A stretch of 64,000 bases of DNA from Bacteroidales bacterium (GCA_035647615.1 DASRND010000024.1:1-64000), one strand, 5' to 3'; counted from the stretch's first letter, positions 24,981 through 34,111 are shown. Notes: generated by a model not told the origin, from the sequence alone. A program made the numbers and translations.

Positions 24981-25850
24981 ATGAGACAATTAAAAATCAC
25001 TAAGTCGATTACCAATCGCGAAACCGCATCTCTGGACAAGTACCTTCAGGACATAGGCAAGGAAGAACTCATTACTGCCGAGGAAGAAGTACTGCTGGCT
25101 CAGCGCATCAAGCAGGGCGACCAGACGGCATTGGAAAAACTTACCAAAGCCAATTTGCGTTTTGTGGTTTCGGTAGCAAAGCAGTATCAAAACCAGGGAC
25201 TTAGTTTGCCTGATCTTATCAACGAAGGAAATCTGGGGCTGATTAAAGCCGGACAGCGTTTTGACGAAACCAGAGGTTTTAAATTTATCTCTTATGCAGT
25301 TTGGTGGATTCGTCAATCGATATTGCAGGCACTGGCTGAGCAGTCGCGTATTGTGCGTTTGCCGCTCAACCAGGTGGGATCACTCAACCGTATTCGCAAG
25401 GAATCATCCAAGCTCGAACAGAAATTTGAGCGCCCGCCCTCGCCCGACGAAATTGCAGAATCTTTGGATTTGCCGGAAAGCAAAATTCAGTCGGTGCTCA
25501 AGATTACTACCCGTACCGTGTCGATGGACGCTCCACTAACACAGGACGAGGATATGAGTCTGCTCGATGTTTATATTTCTGACGACAGCAGCCCGCATAC
25601 CGACAGATACCTGATGAAAGAATCGCTTGCCAAAGAAATTCAGCGTTCGCTGGCTACACTTACCAAAAAAGAACGCGACGTCATCAATCTTTTTTACGGT
25701 ATCGGAATGAATCACGGCCTCACCCTCGACGAGATTGCTATGAAATTTGACCTTACCCGAGAACGGGTTCGCCAAATTAAAGAAAAGGCCATCAGACGTC
25801 TAAAACACAATTCACGCAGCAAATTGCTCAAAGCCTATTTAGGCCAGTAA
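24981..25850 (+). CDS. rpoD: Primary RNA polymerase sigma factor (RpoD/SigA)
   Basis: A 289-residue sigma-70 factor, the compact primary factor of Bacteroidota, lacking the large region 1.1 and non-conserved region of E. coli RpoD. Region 1.2 ('[20 protein letters not shown]'), region 2 ('[20 protein letters not shown]', '[20 protein letters not shown]'), region 3, and region 4 with the helix-turn-helix '[20 protein letters not shown]' are complete. It reads the TTTG/TAnnTTTG promoters seen throughout this window. Followed by a strong terminator. Confidence 0.97.
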   Translation: MRQLKITKSITNRETASLDKYLQDIGKEELITAEEEVLLAQRIKQGDQTALEKLTKANLRFVVSVAKQYQNQGLSLPDLINEGNLGLIKAGQRFDETRGFKFISYAVWWIRQSILQALAEQSRIVRLPLNQVGSLNRIRKESSKLEQKFERPPSPDEIAESLDLPESKIQSVLKITTRTVSMDAPLTQDEDMSLLDVYISDDSSPHTDRYLMKESLAKEIQRSLATLTKKERDVINLFYGIGMNHGLTLDEIAMKFDLTRERVRQIKEKAIRRLKHNSRSKLLKAYLGQ

Positions 25851-25866
25851 TTGATAATTAATCTGG

Positions 25867-25907
25867 AAAAAAAAGACCTGCCTCGTTTGACGCAGGTCTT
25901 TTTTTTT
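25867..25907 (+). terminator. Intrinsic terminator after rpoD
   Basis: A-run, stem GACCTGC/GCAGGTC with a 10-base loop, then nine T. Confidence 0.9.
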
Positions 25908-25955
25908 GAATAAAGTGTAACATTACGTTTCGTCTTGTGTCATACAAGTAACTAA

Positions 25956-26525
25956 ATGATGAAATTGGAACACGCAGTAGAGATAAAGCATGCCGATCTG
26001 ATAGAAGCCTGCAAATTTTCTGATCGAAAGGCGCAGGAGCGCATTTACGATCTGTACTGCAACGCCATGTACAACGCAAGTTTGCGCATTGTGGCCGATA
26101 CTGCCCAGGCCGAAGACATCATGCAGGATTCGTTCATTGAAGCTTTTCAAAAAATCAGCGACTTCAGAGGCGATGGGGAATTTGGTGGCTGGCTCAAGCG
26201 CATCGTCATCAACAACTCCATCAACTATCTGCAGCGCAGAAAGGAGATGACCATCCTGGATGATCAGCATCAGGAGTTGGCCGATCCGGCAACAGAAGAG
26301 GAGTCGATTACCGAGAATGTCTTCTGCCGGCTCGAAGAAATCCGCACGGCAATGCAGCTACTCAACGATGATTACCGCAGCATTTTATCGCTACATCTCC
26401 TCGAAGGATACGATCATCAGGAAATAGCCGAGGTTTTGCAAATGTCGTATGGCAATGTGCGCACACGCTATTCGCGGGCCAAGCAAAAGCTGTTGCAGAT
26501 AATCATGCGCAGCCGTGATGAGTAA
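25956..26525 (+). CDS. ECF-type RNA polymerase sigma factor (1)
   Basis: A 189-residue extracytoplasmic-function sigma factor. Region 2 runs 'AQERIYDLYCNAMYNASLRI' through 'AEDIMQDSFIEAFQKISDF' (about 25-90); region 4 has 'DYRSILSLHLLEGYDHQEIA' and 'SYGNVRTRYSRAKQKLLQ' (about 130-185). It heads a five-gene run to 29827 with small gaps and no internal terminator, so it likely controls itself and the downstream surface proteins. Two ATGs in a row (25956, 25959) are equally possible starts. Confidence 0.93.
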   Translation: MMKLEHAVEIKHADLIEACKFSDRKAQERIYDLYCNAMYNASLRIVADTAQAEDIMQDSFIEAFQKISDFRGDGEFGGWLKRIVINNSINYLQRRKEMTILDDQHQELADPATEEESITENVFCRLEEIRTAMQLLNDDYRSILSLHLLEGYDHQEIAEVLQMSYGNVRTRYSRAKQKLLQIIMRSRDE

Positions 26526-26563
26526 ATAAAGGTGATAATTTTAAATTTTAAAACGTAAAGAAC

Positions 26564-27136
26564 ATGTCGTTCCTCGAAAAGAAAATACGCGAAAACAAGG
26601 AGTTTTTTGATGACCAGCCAATGCCTGCCGGTCATCGCAAACGCTTTTTGGACAAACTCGAAAAGGCTGACCAGGAAGAGTCTAAAAAGATTCATTGGCC
26701 GGGAATTATTAGGATGGCTGCGGTGCTGCTCATTTTGGTCTCGTCTTTTTTTGTTTTTAAAAATATTTCTTTCCAACGCTTTGGTGGTGCAGTGCTTGAG
26801 GGCGTAACAATGATCGCATTTCCTGAGGAACTCGAGAGCGTTTTTAATTATTACGATCGCGCCGCACAACAGAAAGTTGAAGAAATAGATCAGGCTGTAC
26901 CCAATGATGCCGAAGCACTTCGCGTGAAAGCACTGGCTGAAAAGCAGCTGCAGGCACTCGACGCCAGCCTTGCAAAAATTGAAAAAGAATACATGAAAAA
27001 TCCCGAGAATGAAAAGGTTAAAGCCGCTTTGGTAAATAACAAAAGACAAAAAGAACGGATCATGGAAACTATCCTGGCACAACTCGATCAGGCCGAAGCA
27101 ATTCAACAAAATCCTGCAGGCAATTTATCAGAATAA
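26564..27136 (+). CDS. Probable membrane anti-sigma factor
   Basis: A 190-residue protein with one central membrane helix (about 47-66), a short basic and acidic cytoplasmic N-terminus ('PMPAGHRKRFLDKLEKA') and a periplasmic C-terminal part (about 85-190) that is strongly helical and likely a coiled coil, rich in Ala, Glu and Lys. No zinc anti-sigma motif (H-x3-C-x2-C) is present. The assignment as anti-sigma rests on its place right after an ECF factor and on its topology; the N-terminal segment with the 'P-x-G-H-x-x-R-F-x-x-K-L' pattern is common in Bacteroidota proteins at this position. Confidence 0.65.
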   Translation: MSFLEKKIRENKEFFDDQPMPAGHRKRFLDKLEKADQEESKKIHWPGIIRMAAVLLILVSSFFVFKNISFQRFGGAVLEGVTMIAFPEELESVFNYYDRAAQQKVEEIDQAVPNDAEALRVKALAEKQLQALDASLAKIEKEYMKNPENEKVKAALVNNKRQKERIMETILAQLDQAEAIQQNPAGNLSE

Positions 27137-27147
27137 AAAAACATGTT

Positions 27148-28200
27148 ATGAAAACAACTTTTAATACGATAATGCTGGCTCTGCTCATTTTGCTTGGTGT
27201 ATCGGCAAGCGCAGCGGGCGGAGTCTTTGAGAAAATTCTTGCCGACAAGAAATTTGATATCGACGAAAACGCCCTGCTTTCTATCAATCATAAGTATGGC
27301 ATGGTTACCTGCAAAAATTGGGACCAGCAAGCCATTGCTGTAAAGATTACTGCAGAAGTGGATGCTGCTTCGCGCGAAGCGGCCGAGAAAATTTTTGCCC
27401 GCATCGAATACGAGCTTTCGGGCAAACGCAGCAAAGTAAGTTTTGAGAGCCGAAATAGTGATAATCTTTTTAAAGGCAAAAACAACAAACTGACCATCCG
27501 TGTGGAGGTGATGATGCCCGAGGCTGTGCAACTGAATATCCGCAACCAGTTTGGCAACTGCTACATCGGCAGGGTGAGCGGTGCCACTGAGATACAAATC
27601 GAATATGGTTCGTTGGAAATTGCTGCATTAAAAAATGAAGATAACAAGGTAGGAATCGGTTTTGGTAACGGTCGCATCGAGTATATCCGGCAGGGTAAAG
27701 TGGGGGTTTCTTATTCGCCGCTAAACATTGGTGAGAGCGATTTTTTATCGGTGGAGTCGAACTATTCTGATGTGAAGATTCGCAAGGTGGAGCGGCTTAG
27801 GATTGATACCGAAGGTGGCAGTGTGCTGATAGAATTGGTGGATGATGCGGTGGTTTCGGCGAAGTTTTCTGATTGCATCATCAAAAAACTTGGACGCACC
27901 CTACGCGCTGAGTCAGATTATGGCTCACTGATAGTGTCGGAGGTTTCGCCTCAATTTGAGCTGGTAGAAATCGAAAACGCCTATGGTTCTACTGTGCTGG
28001 ATTTTTGCAACGGCGCCAGTTTCAGATTTGAAGCTGAAGTGGATCTGGGCACGATTAAGTTTCCGGAATCACAGTTTAAACTTTCCCGACGTGAAGTTAC
28101 CTACACCGGAAGCCGTTACACGGGTACCACCGGCTCCGATCCACAAAAAGCTTTGGTGAAAATTGATAACTCATACGGTAGTGTGAAAATAGGATTGTAA
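27148..28200 (+). CDS. Exported beta-solenoid protein with YGS-type repeats
   Basis: A 350-residue protein with a signal peptide (cleavage near SASA-AGG, residue 24). From about residue 45 it is built of short strands with turns that repeat the pattern (N/D/E)-x-Y-G-(S/N): 'INHKYGMV', 'IEYGSLEI', 'ESDYGSLIV', 'IENAYGSTVL', 'IDNSYGSVKI' and weaker copies (GFGNGRIEY, SNYSDVKI). This resembles DUF4097-type putative adhesins. Third gene of the ECF operon, 11 bases after the anti-sigma gene. Location periplasm or cell surface; role unknown, possibly envelope-stress-related. Confidence 0.72.
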   Translation: MKTTFNTIMLALLILLGVSASAAGGVFEKILADKKFDIDENALLSINHKYGMVTCKNWDQQAIAVKITAEVDAASREAAEKIFARIEYELSGKRSKVSFESRNSDNLFKGKNNKLTIRVEVMMPEAVQLNIRNQFGNCYIGRVSGATEIQIEYGSLEIAALKNEDNKVGIGFGNGRIEYIRQGKVGVSYSPLNIGESDFLSVESNYSDVKIRKVERLRIDTEGGSVLIELVDDAVVSAKFSDCIIKKLGRTLRAESDYGSLIVSEVSPQFELVEIENAYGSTVLDFCNGASFRFEAEVDLGTIKFPESQFKLSRREVTYTGSRYTGTTGSDPQKALVKIDNSYGSVKIGL

Positions 28201-28234
28201 AAAATTATTTTTTAATATTAATAAAATAGCAACA

Positions 28235-29083
28235 ATGAAAAAAGTAAAAAGGAATGTTCTGATGAGTCTGATAATTGGGAGTTTGCTCCTGATGACGCAT
28301 GGTGTAAATGCTCAATTTGTCACGAGCGCGCGTGGCAACGGCAAGGTTGTAAGCGTTGAGCGGGCTGTGGGCGATTTTACATCCATTTCCATCAACTCTT
28401 CTGCCGATGTAAAATTAACGCAGGGTAACAAAACGAAAGTGGTTGTTAAAACTGACGAGAACATCCAAAAAAATGTGACTACCGAAGTTTTGGGAGACGT
28501 ACTCACAATTGATACCAAAGGAAGGTTTTCGGCAGTGAAAGAGCTGGTTGTATTTGTAACTGTCAAAAATCTGGAGCTGGTCAGGATTAATGGCTCCGGC
28601 GATTTTGAAAGCGAAGGCGTTATCCGTGGCAACGACCTGCAGATTCTTATCAATGGTTCCGGTGATGTAGTGATGGATTTGGAAATGAAACACATCACCA
28701 CAAACATCAATGGGTCGGGCGACGTTAAACTCTCAGGTATCCAGGGCGATCTTGAACTTTTTGTCAATGGTTCCGGCGATTTTGAAGCCGGTGGTGTGCG
28801 ATTGGATCAGTGCAAAATTACGGTGAATGGTTCTGGGGATGTGAAACTCAACGGCAGCGCTAACGATGTAACACTAAACCAATCTGCTTCCGGCGATATC
28901 AACCTGTTTAATCTCAAGGCTAATAATGTTTCTGTCGACAGCCGTGGGTCGGGCGATGTGGTGGTTTCAGTATCCGGTAATTTAAAGGTGTCGCTCCGAG
29001 GCTCCGGCGATCTTACGTATTATGGTGCACCCACCTCCATCAGCACTTCTTCCAAGGGTTCGGGCGATATTTATCACAGATAA
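28235..29083 (+). CDS. Head-GIN (DUF2807) protein with nine GSGD turns
   Basis: A 282-residue exported protein (signal peptide to about 26, HGVNAQ). The N-terminal part has 'GDFTSISINSSADVKLTQGN', characteristic of the head-GIN/DUF2807 putative auto-transporter adhesin family. From residue ~119 to the end, GSGD (once ASGD) recurs nine times at spacings of 18-21 residues: one copy per solenoid turn, which would align nine Asp residues in a ladder. It has no lipobox and no T9SS tail. Fourth gene of the ECF operon; paralogous to the next gene. Confidence 0.83.
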   Translation: MKKVKRNVLMSLIIGSLLLMTHGVNAQFVTSARGNGKVVSVERAVGDFTSISINSSADVKLTQGNKTKVVVKTDENIQKNVTTEVLGDVLTIDTKGRFSAVKELVVFVTVKNLELVRINGSGDFESEGVIRGNDLQILINGSGDVVMDLEMKHITTNINGSGDVKLSGIQGDLELFVNGSGDFEAGGVRLDQCKITVNGSGDVKLNGSANDVTLNQSASGDINLFNLKANNVSVDSRGSGDVVVSVSGNLKVSLRGSGDLTYYGAPTSISTSSKGSGDIYHR

Positions 29084-29110
29084 TTTTAAAAATCTAACAT
29101 CAATACCATT

Positions 29111-29827
29111 ATGAAAAACTTTTCAACGGTTTATTTATTATTCCTTATCCCGGCCGTTTTCGCACTTGCCGGATGTGATAATCTGACTGGCCTTAACGGC
29201 AACGGCAACGTGAAATCTGAAGAACGCAGCGTAGGTTCATTCGACCAGATAAGCGCCGGCGGTGCTTTCGAGATTTTCCTCACACAAGGCGATAGCGAAT
29301 CTTTGCGTGTGGAAGCCGACGAGAACCTGTTGTCGCTCATCGAAACTACCGTGCGCAGTGGCCGGCTGGTTATCCGGTCGCGCGAAAATATTGGTAGATC
29401 CAAAAAATTGAACGTCTACATTACCTTCCGGGAGCTGACCAAAATAGAGGCTTCGGGCGCTTGTGATATTTCAGGCACCGGCCAGCTCAACTTTAACAAC
29501 CTTGTGCTGAATGGCAGCGGAGCATCAGAAATTGATTTATCACTGCGCGCCGGAAAGCTCCGGGGTGATTATTCCGGCGCTTCTGAGGTCGAATTTGAAG
29601 GCTCGGCAGAGATGTGTGAGTTCAAACTTTCGGGAGCTTGCGAGCTTGAAGCGCCCAACCTGATCGTCGGGCAGATGACTATAAAACTCAGCGGCGCTTC
29701 TAAGGCAGAGGTGCAAGTAATTGAGCAGCTGGAAGTAAATGCTTCCGGAGCTTCATCGGTGGTTTACACCGGCGATCCTGTCGTTGAACAGCACACATCG
29801 GGTGCATCGAAGGTGAGGAAGAAATAA
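29111..29827 (+). CDS. Head-GIN (DUF2807) lipoprotein with SGAS/SGAC turns
   Basis: A 238-residue lipoprotein (lipobox ALAGC, Cys about 22). It shares the N-terminal head ('VGSFDQISAGGAFEIFLTQGD') with the preceding protein, but its solenoid turns carry SGAC or SGAS (ASGACDIS, GSGASEID, YSGASEVE, LSGACELE, LSGASKAE, ASGASSVV, TSGASKVR) in the position of GSGD. So the two paralogs have the same architecture with a different loop code: Asp-lined versus Ala/Ser-lined. Last gene of the ECF operon; a bidirectional terminator follows. Confidence 0.83.
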   Translation: MKNFSTVYLLFLIPAVFALAGCDNLTGLNGNGNVKSEERSVGSFDQISAGGAFEIFLTQGDSESLRVEADENLLSLIETTVRSGRLVIRSRENIGRSKKLNVYITFRELTKIEASGACDISGTGQLNFNNLVLNGSGASEIDLSLRAGKLRGDYSGASEVEFEGSAEMCEFKLSGACELEAPNLIVGQMTIKLSGASKAEVQVIEQLEVNASGASSVVYTGDPVVEQHTSGASKVRKK

Positions 29828-29871
29828 AATGGCTTTTCAGCCAATATTTGTATGGCCATTCCTAAATAAAA

Positions 29872-29901
29872 AAGAAACCCTGTCAAACGGCAGGGTTTCT
29901 T
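29872..29901. terminator. Bidirectional intrinsic terminator
   Basis: Perfect 11-bp stem AAGAAACCCTG/CAGGGTTTCTT with an 8-base loop between the convergent head-GIN and ackA genes. Confidence 0.85.
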
Positions 29902-29966
29902 ATTTAATCTAAACCAAATATGTTTTTTTAGAGAAATGTAAATTCTTTTTCTCACCACTAGTTTCT

Positions 29967-31166
29967 CTACTTCGTCACTATTTCATAGGTGTCTTTTGCA
30001 ATCATCAGCTCTTCGTTAGTAGGAATGATCACCACCTTTACTTTTGAGTTTTCTCTGGTGAGTGTAATTTCTTTTGCGCAAACAGTTTTGTTGAGATCAA
30101 AATCAAAATCGATACCCAGAAATTCCAGTCCTTCCATCGCCTTGGCGCGGGTTAATGCGTCGTTTTCGCCAATACCACCCGTAAATACCACTACGTCCAG
30201 ACCACCCATTGCGGCTGCATAGGCGCCAATGTATTTTCTTACGCGATAAGCGTACATTTTTAATGATTCCTGTGCACGGTGGTTTCCATCTGCGGCAGCT
30301 TTCTCCACATCGCGCATGTCGGATGAAATGCCTGAAACACCAAGAATGCCACTGAACTTATTCACCAGCGTGTTGGCGGTTTTTAGGTTCATGTTCTCTT
30401 TATTGATGATATGGAAGAGTGCGCCTATATCCAGGTCGCCGGCGCGTGTTCCCATCATCACACCTTCCAGGGGCGTCATGCCCATGCTGGTGTCGAGCGA
30501 TTTGCCATTGAGCACAGCCGCCAGTGAGGCGCCGTTGCCCAGGTGGCAGGTAACGATTTTGGTTTTATTAATATCCAAACCTAAAACTTCGCAGGCTCTT
30601 GCCGAAACGTATTTGTGGCTGGTTCCATGAAAGCCGTAGCGACGAATTTTATGCTTTTCGTAAAGTGAGTAGGGGATTCCATACAAATAGGAGTACTCGG
30701 GCATAGTCTGGTGGAATGCAGTGTCGAAGACTCCTGCCTGTGGCACATCCGGCAGCAGTTGCTGCATGGCGTAGATACCTTTTAGGTTGGGAGGGTTGTG
30801 CAGTGGAGCCAGATCAGTCCATTTTTCGAGGGCGGCAACCACCTCGGGTGTGATTGCTACGCTTCCGCTAAATTCTTCGGCGCCATGTACCACCCGGTGA
30901 CCAACGGCTTGAATCTCGTTTAGTGAGTTGAGGCTGCCATATTCTTTGTCGATGAGGATGCCCAGCAGGTATTCGATACCAGCCTGGTGATCGAGGATTT
31001 CTCCCTCTATTTTCAACTCTTTTCCGTCGTTGCGCTTATGCTTGATGGATGCTCCTTTGAGTCCGACCTTATCGACCAGCCCTTTGGCCACCACTTCATT
31101 CTCAGGCATGTTGAAAAGCTGATATTTTATCGAAGAGCTTCCGCAGTTTAAAACAATGATTTTCAT
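29967..31166 (-). CDS. ackA: Acetate kinase
   Basis: A 399-residue ASKHA-fold kinase interconverting acetyl phosphate + ADP with acetate + ATP. The ATG at 31166 gives the canonical start 'MKIIVLNCGSSSIKYQLF'; a 12-codon extension is rejected. Other family motifs: 'VGHRVVHGAEEFSG' and 'FDTAFHQTMPEYSYLYGIP', 'YGFHGTSHKYVS', 'HLGNGASLAAV', 'TGGIGENDALTRAKA'. No phosphotransacetylase gene is adjacent, though pta-ackA pairs are common. The upstream neighbour on the same strand is a 3-hydroxyacyl-CoA dehydrogenase 52 bases away, so the pair is probably co-transcribed. Confidence 0.96.
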   Translation of the reverse strand: MKIIVLNCGSSSIKYQLFNMPENEVVAKGLVDKVGLKGASIKHKRNDGKELKIEGEILDHQAGIEYLLGILIDKEYGSLNSLNEIQAVGHRVVHGAEEFSGSVAITPEVVAALEKWTDLAPLHNPPNLKGIYAMQQLLPDVPQAGVFDTAFHQTMPEYSYLYGIPYSLYEKHKIRRYGFHGTSHKYVSARACEVLGLDINKTKIVTCHLGNGASLAAVLNGKSLDTSMGMTPLEGVMMGTRAGDLDIGALFHIINKENMNLKTANTLVNKFSGILGVSGISSDMRDVEKAAADGNHRAQESLKMYAYRVRKYIGAYAAAMGGLDVVVFTGGIGENDALTRAKAMEGLEFLGIDFDFDLNKTVCAKEITLTRENSKVKVVIIPTNEELMIAKDTYEIVTK

Positions 31167-31218
31167 TTTATGCTTTTTCTGATTTTTATCATTCAATACC
31201 AAAAACTTATAATTAGCC

Positions 31219-32184
31219 TTATCGGCCTAATGTGCGTATGCTGCCGGGTTTTACTTTTTTAACTCCTTCTTCCCAAAAGTAAAAACCTTCGCCTACATGA
31301 CGCCCGCACATATTGGCCCGCACCATACGCTTGATGATGGGTGAAGGCTTAAAGCGCAGATCGCCCAGCTCGCGGTACAGATTTTCCATCCATTTGTGGA
31401 TTTTGTCGATACCATATTTGTCGGCCAGCTCGAAGGGGCCAAATTCAAATCCTGTAGCTTCCATCATCACCTCGTCGATGTCGGTAACGGATGATACGCC
31501 TTCCAGCAGCAGACTGCAGGCTTCGTTGATCATGGTCACGATCATGCGAGTGCTGATGTTGCCAGGAGATTCGCTGCATTCGACCACTTTTTTACCAATC
31601 ATTTGGCAGAATTTCTTAACCATTTCAAAGGCTTCGTTGCTGGTGCCGGCATGCCGTACTACTTCCACGATGTTGATTCTGCTTATCGGGCTAAGGAAGT
31701 GCATTCCCACAGCGCGATCAGGATATTTCAGCGCTGCCGAAAGGTCGCTGATCATGAGTGTAGCAGTGTTGGAGGTAATTACAGTGTCGCGACTTACCAC
31801 ACTTTCTACGCGCTCAAACACCCGCATGCGTTCTTCGAGGCTGGTGCCGGGTTTTTTGGAGAGGATAGTTTCGATGATGATGTCGCAGTTGTGCAAATGC
31901 TCGTATTTGGTCGAGCCGGTAATACGTTGCATCACCAGTTTCTTCTCACTGTCCGTCATGCCCCATTTGTTGATAAGTTCGTCGAGCTGATCGCCCATGC
32001 TTTTCAGGCTGGCCTGCACAAGCTCTTCCGATAAATCGATAAAGACTACTTCAATGCCTTTCTGGCTCACGTGTAGCGCAATTTCCTGCCCGATAGAGCC
32101 ACAGCCTATCAGTCCCACTCTTTGCAGTATCCCTTTGGGCTGCATCGACTTGCTCAGGCTGAACCGTTCCAGTTTTTCTTCCAT
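31219..32184 (-). CDS. 3-hydroxyacyl-CoA dehydrogenase (3-hydroxybutyryl-CoA dehydrogenase type)
   Basis: A 321-residue NAD-dependent enzyme oxidising or forming 3-hydroxyacyl-CoA. The Rossmann fold starts at residue ~22 with 'VGLIGCGSIGQEIALHVSQKG'; the catalytic His is in 'RAVGMHFLSPI' with 'SPGNISTRM' after it; the C-terminal helical domain has 'ATGFEFGPFELADKYGID' and 'HVGEGFYFW'. The N-terminal ~20-residue extension is unusual for single-domain members. It precedes ackA with its own -7 box at 32270-32277; together they would suit an acyl-CoA fermentation or short fatty-acid use route, but no thiolase or crotonase is near. Confidence 0.9.
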   Translation of the reverse strand: MEEKLERFSLSKSMQPKGILQRVGLIGCGSIGQEIALHVSQKGIEVVFIDLSEELVQASLKSMGDQLDELINKWGMTDSEKKLVMQRITGSTKYEHLHNCDIIIETILSKKPGTSLEERMRVFERVESVVSRDTVITSNTATLMISDLSAALKYPDRAVGMHFLSPISRINIVEVVRHAGTSNEAFEMVKKFCQMIGKKVVECSESPGNISTRMIVTMINEACSLLLEGVSSVTDIDEVMMEATGFEFGPFELADKYGIDKIHKWMENLYRELGDLRFKPSPIIKRMVRANMCGRHVGEGFYFWEEGVKKVKPGSIRTLGR

Positions 32185-32269
32185 TTGTAAAAGTTATAGT
32201 GATATTTTATTAATAATCAGCATATTCAATCCCGGTAAGCTTTCGCTTAACGCACTTTTTGATTCGTGG

Positions 32270-32277
32270 CAAAGGTA
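32270..32277 (-). promoter_or_regulatory. Predicted -7 box of the 3-hydroxyacyl-CoA dehydrogenase gene
   Basis: The minus strand reads TACCTTTG, matching TAnnTTTG. Confidence 0.5.
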
Positions 32278-32515
32278 GTCAAGAAACATTTGTTGCCCCG
32301 GCCGTCCATTTGTAAAGAGTTTAAAATTTTGTTTTAACGACGGGGATACTTTTGGGTTGCTACTCTTGTGATGATATGATAAGTAACGTAAGATCAGATA
32401 TTAAGAAAAATAATAGATTGACTATCCATCCGAAATCCTGCAAATAGAGATGCGAATCAGGATCAGTTAAGAAATACTTTGTAAAGGCAATCTTTTAGTA
32501 AAAGAGAAATAGTTA
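32278..32515. other. Gene-free stretch
   Basis: Within the 394-bp gap between the divergent dehydrogenase and outer-membrane barrel genes I see no ORF or RNA gene between the two promoter boxes. It is AT-rich and without clear repeats. Confidence 0.5.
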
Positions 32516-32523
32516 TAATTTTG
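32516..32523 (+). promoter_or_regulatory. Predicted -7 box of the outer-membrane barrel gene
   Basis: TAATTTTG, matching TAnnTTTG, 55 bases upstream of the ATG. Confidence 0.5.
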
Positions 32524-32578
32524 CAAGCTAAATACTTAAATGCTAATCCATTAATGATGTTATAGTTAATAACCGGCT

Positions 32579-33856
32579 ATGAAACGAAATCTCCTATTAT
32601 TCTTCTGCTTTTTTCTGCTTGTTACAATTTCTTTCGGACAGGATGCTCCCATGTTTGGAATCAAATTTTCAGGCTTTGTAAAAAACGATTTTTATTTCGA
32701 CAGCCGCCAAACCGTTTCTATTCGCGACGGTCAATTCCTGCTTTATCCGGCTGCTAAAGATTATGATCCTTACGGCGACGACATAAATGCCCGCAGCAGT
32801 TTTAATATCATTAGCATACAATCGAGGCTACGGGGCAACATCACGGGGCCCGATGCTCTTGGAGCCAAAACTTCAGGCGCTATCGAAGGCGAGTTTTTTG
32901 GCCATGCCGAAGGGCAGATCAACGAGTTCAGGTTGCGTCATGCTTACGTAAAACTCGACTGGGAAAACACCCATTTGCTGGTGGGCCAATACTGGCATCC
33001 GATGTTTATCGAAACTTCTTTTCCGAGCACCATATCTTTTAATACCGGCGTTCCGTTTGTCGCGTTTGCACGCAATCCACAGATCAGGCTTACGCAAGAT
33101 TTCGGGAATTTGAGTGCCATGTTTACGGTGCTTTCGCAACGCGACTTTACCAGCACCGGCCCCGATGGTCCCGACACCAAATATTTGCGCAATGCTGTGC
33201 TTCCCAATCTTAACCTTCGCGCCGAATATCACACCGCATGGTCCAATGGCCATGAGTTTTTGGGTGGTGCTTCGGTTAATTACAAAAAACTGATGCCGCG
33301 ATTGGAGACCCCAGTTGGTTTCAAAACCAATGAGATGGTGAGCAGTCTCTCCTGGAACGTTTTTATAAAATATGTGTTTCCTTCCATCGAATTAAAAGCG
33401 GGATTTACCCATGCGCAAGATGCCCACGACCTCACCATGTTGGGAGGCTATGCCATACATGAGTTAACCAACTCGGACGAAGGGCGATATAACTATACGC
33501 CTTACAAAACCGCTGCTGCATGGGGCGACTTTGAAACGCGCAGCGATAAATGGAAAGTCGGATTGTTTTTGGGCTACACCAAAAACCTGGGCGCCATCGA
33601 ACAATTGGCTTCATTCGCAAACATTCCCGGTTATCCTTATTCCCGTGGCTATAATGTCGACTACGTTTATCGCATTTCACCCCGACTGATTTTCAACACC
33701 GGTAAGTTTCGCTTTGCGCCCGAAATAGAATATACAGTTGCGGCATACGCCAAAGAGGAATACGGCTTCCCCGACATCGACAGGAAGGGTGTGGTGAAAA
33801 ACTCAGAAGAAGTAGGTAACCTCCGCCTGCTGCTGGGGGTTTATTTTTTCTTTTAA
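32579..33856 (+). CDS. Outer-membrane beta-barrel protein, porin-like
   Basis: A 425-residue protein with a signal peptide (cleavage after SFG, residue ~20) and amphipathic strands ending in aromatic residues through to the C-terminal 'LLGVYFFF', the usual last strand of an outer-membrane barrel. 'FSGFVKNDFYFDSRQT' at the start and 'LRHAYVKLDWENTHLLVGQYWHP' near residue 125 resemble DcaP-like or phosphate-selective-type porins, where the first strand and a conserved loop look alike. The substrate cannot be told. Single-gene unit. Confidence 0.8.
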   Translation: MKRNLLLFFCFFLLVTISFGQDAPMFGIKFSGFVKNDFYFDSRQTVSIRDGQFLLYPAAKDYDPYGDDINARSSFNIISIQSRLRGNITGPDALGAKTSGAIEGEFFGHAEGQINEFRLRHAYVKLDWENTHLLVGQYWHPMFIETSFPSTISFNTGVPFVAFARNPQIRLTQDFGNLSAMFTVLSQRDFTSTGPDGPDTKYLRNAVLPNLNLRAEYHTAWSNGHEFLGGASVNYKKLMPRLETPVGFKTNEMVSSLSWNVFIKYVFPSIELKAGFTHAQDAHDLTMLGGYAIHELTNSDEGRYNYTPYKTAAAWGDFETRSDKWKVGLFLGYTKNLGAIEQLASFANIPGYPYSRGYNVDYVYRISPRLIFNTGKFRFAPEIEYTVAAYAKEEYGFPDIDRKGVVKNSEEVGNLRLLLGVYFFF

Positions 33857-33930
33857 AGCTGATCCTGTTTTTTTAAATTCAGAGACAAGCATTTTATTAC
33901 TTAGTCTCCGTCCATAAAGTCGATAGTATC

Positions 33931-34060
33931 ATGACAAAAATTCAAATTCCGAATTTCAATTGACAAATAAATACCAAAAAACAAATTTCAAATATCCACA
34001 ACGGCTTTGTTTATTGTGTTTTTAAAATTGGAATTTATTTGAGATTGTTTACACCGACTT
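33931..34060. repeat. AT-rich degenerate AAATTC repeats
   Basis: Between convergent genes: pieces such as AAATTCAAATTCCGAATTTC, CAAATTTCAAAT and GGAATTTATTTG. Similar text is found near 18740, 42750 and 61570-61668. Confidence 0.5.
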
Positions 34061-34111
34061 CCGGCGGTTGGAATTTAATGGTAATGTTCCTAATTGATAA
34101 AAAAACAAGCA

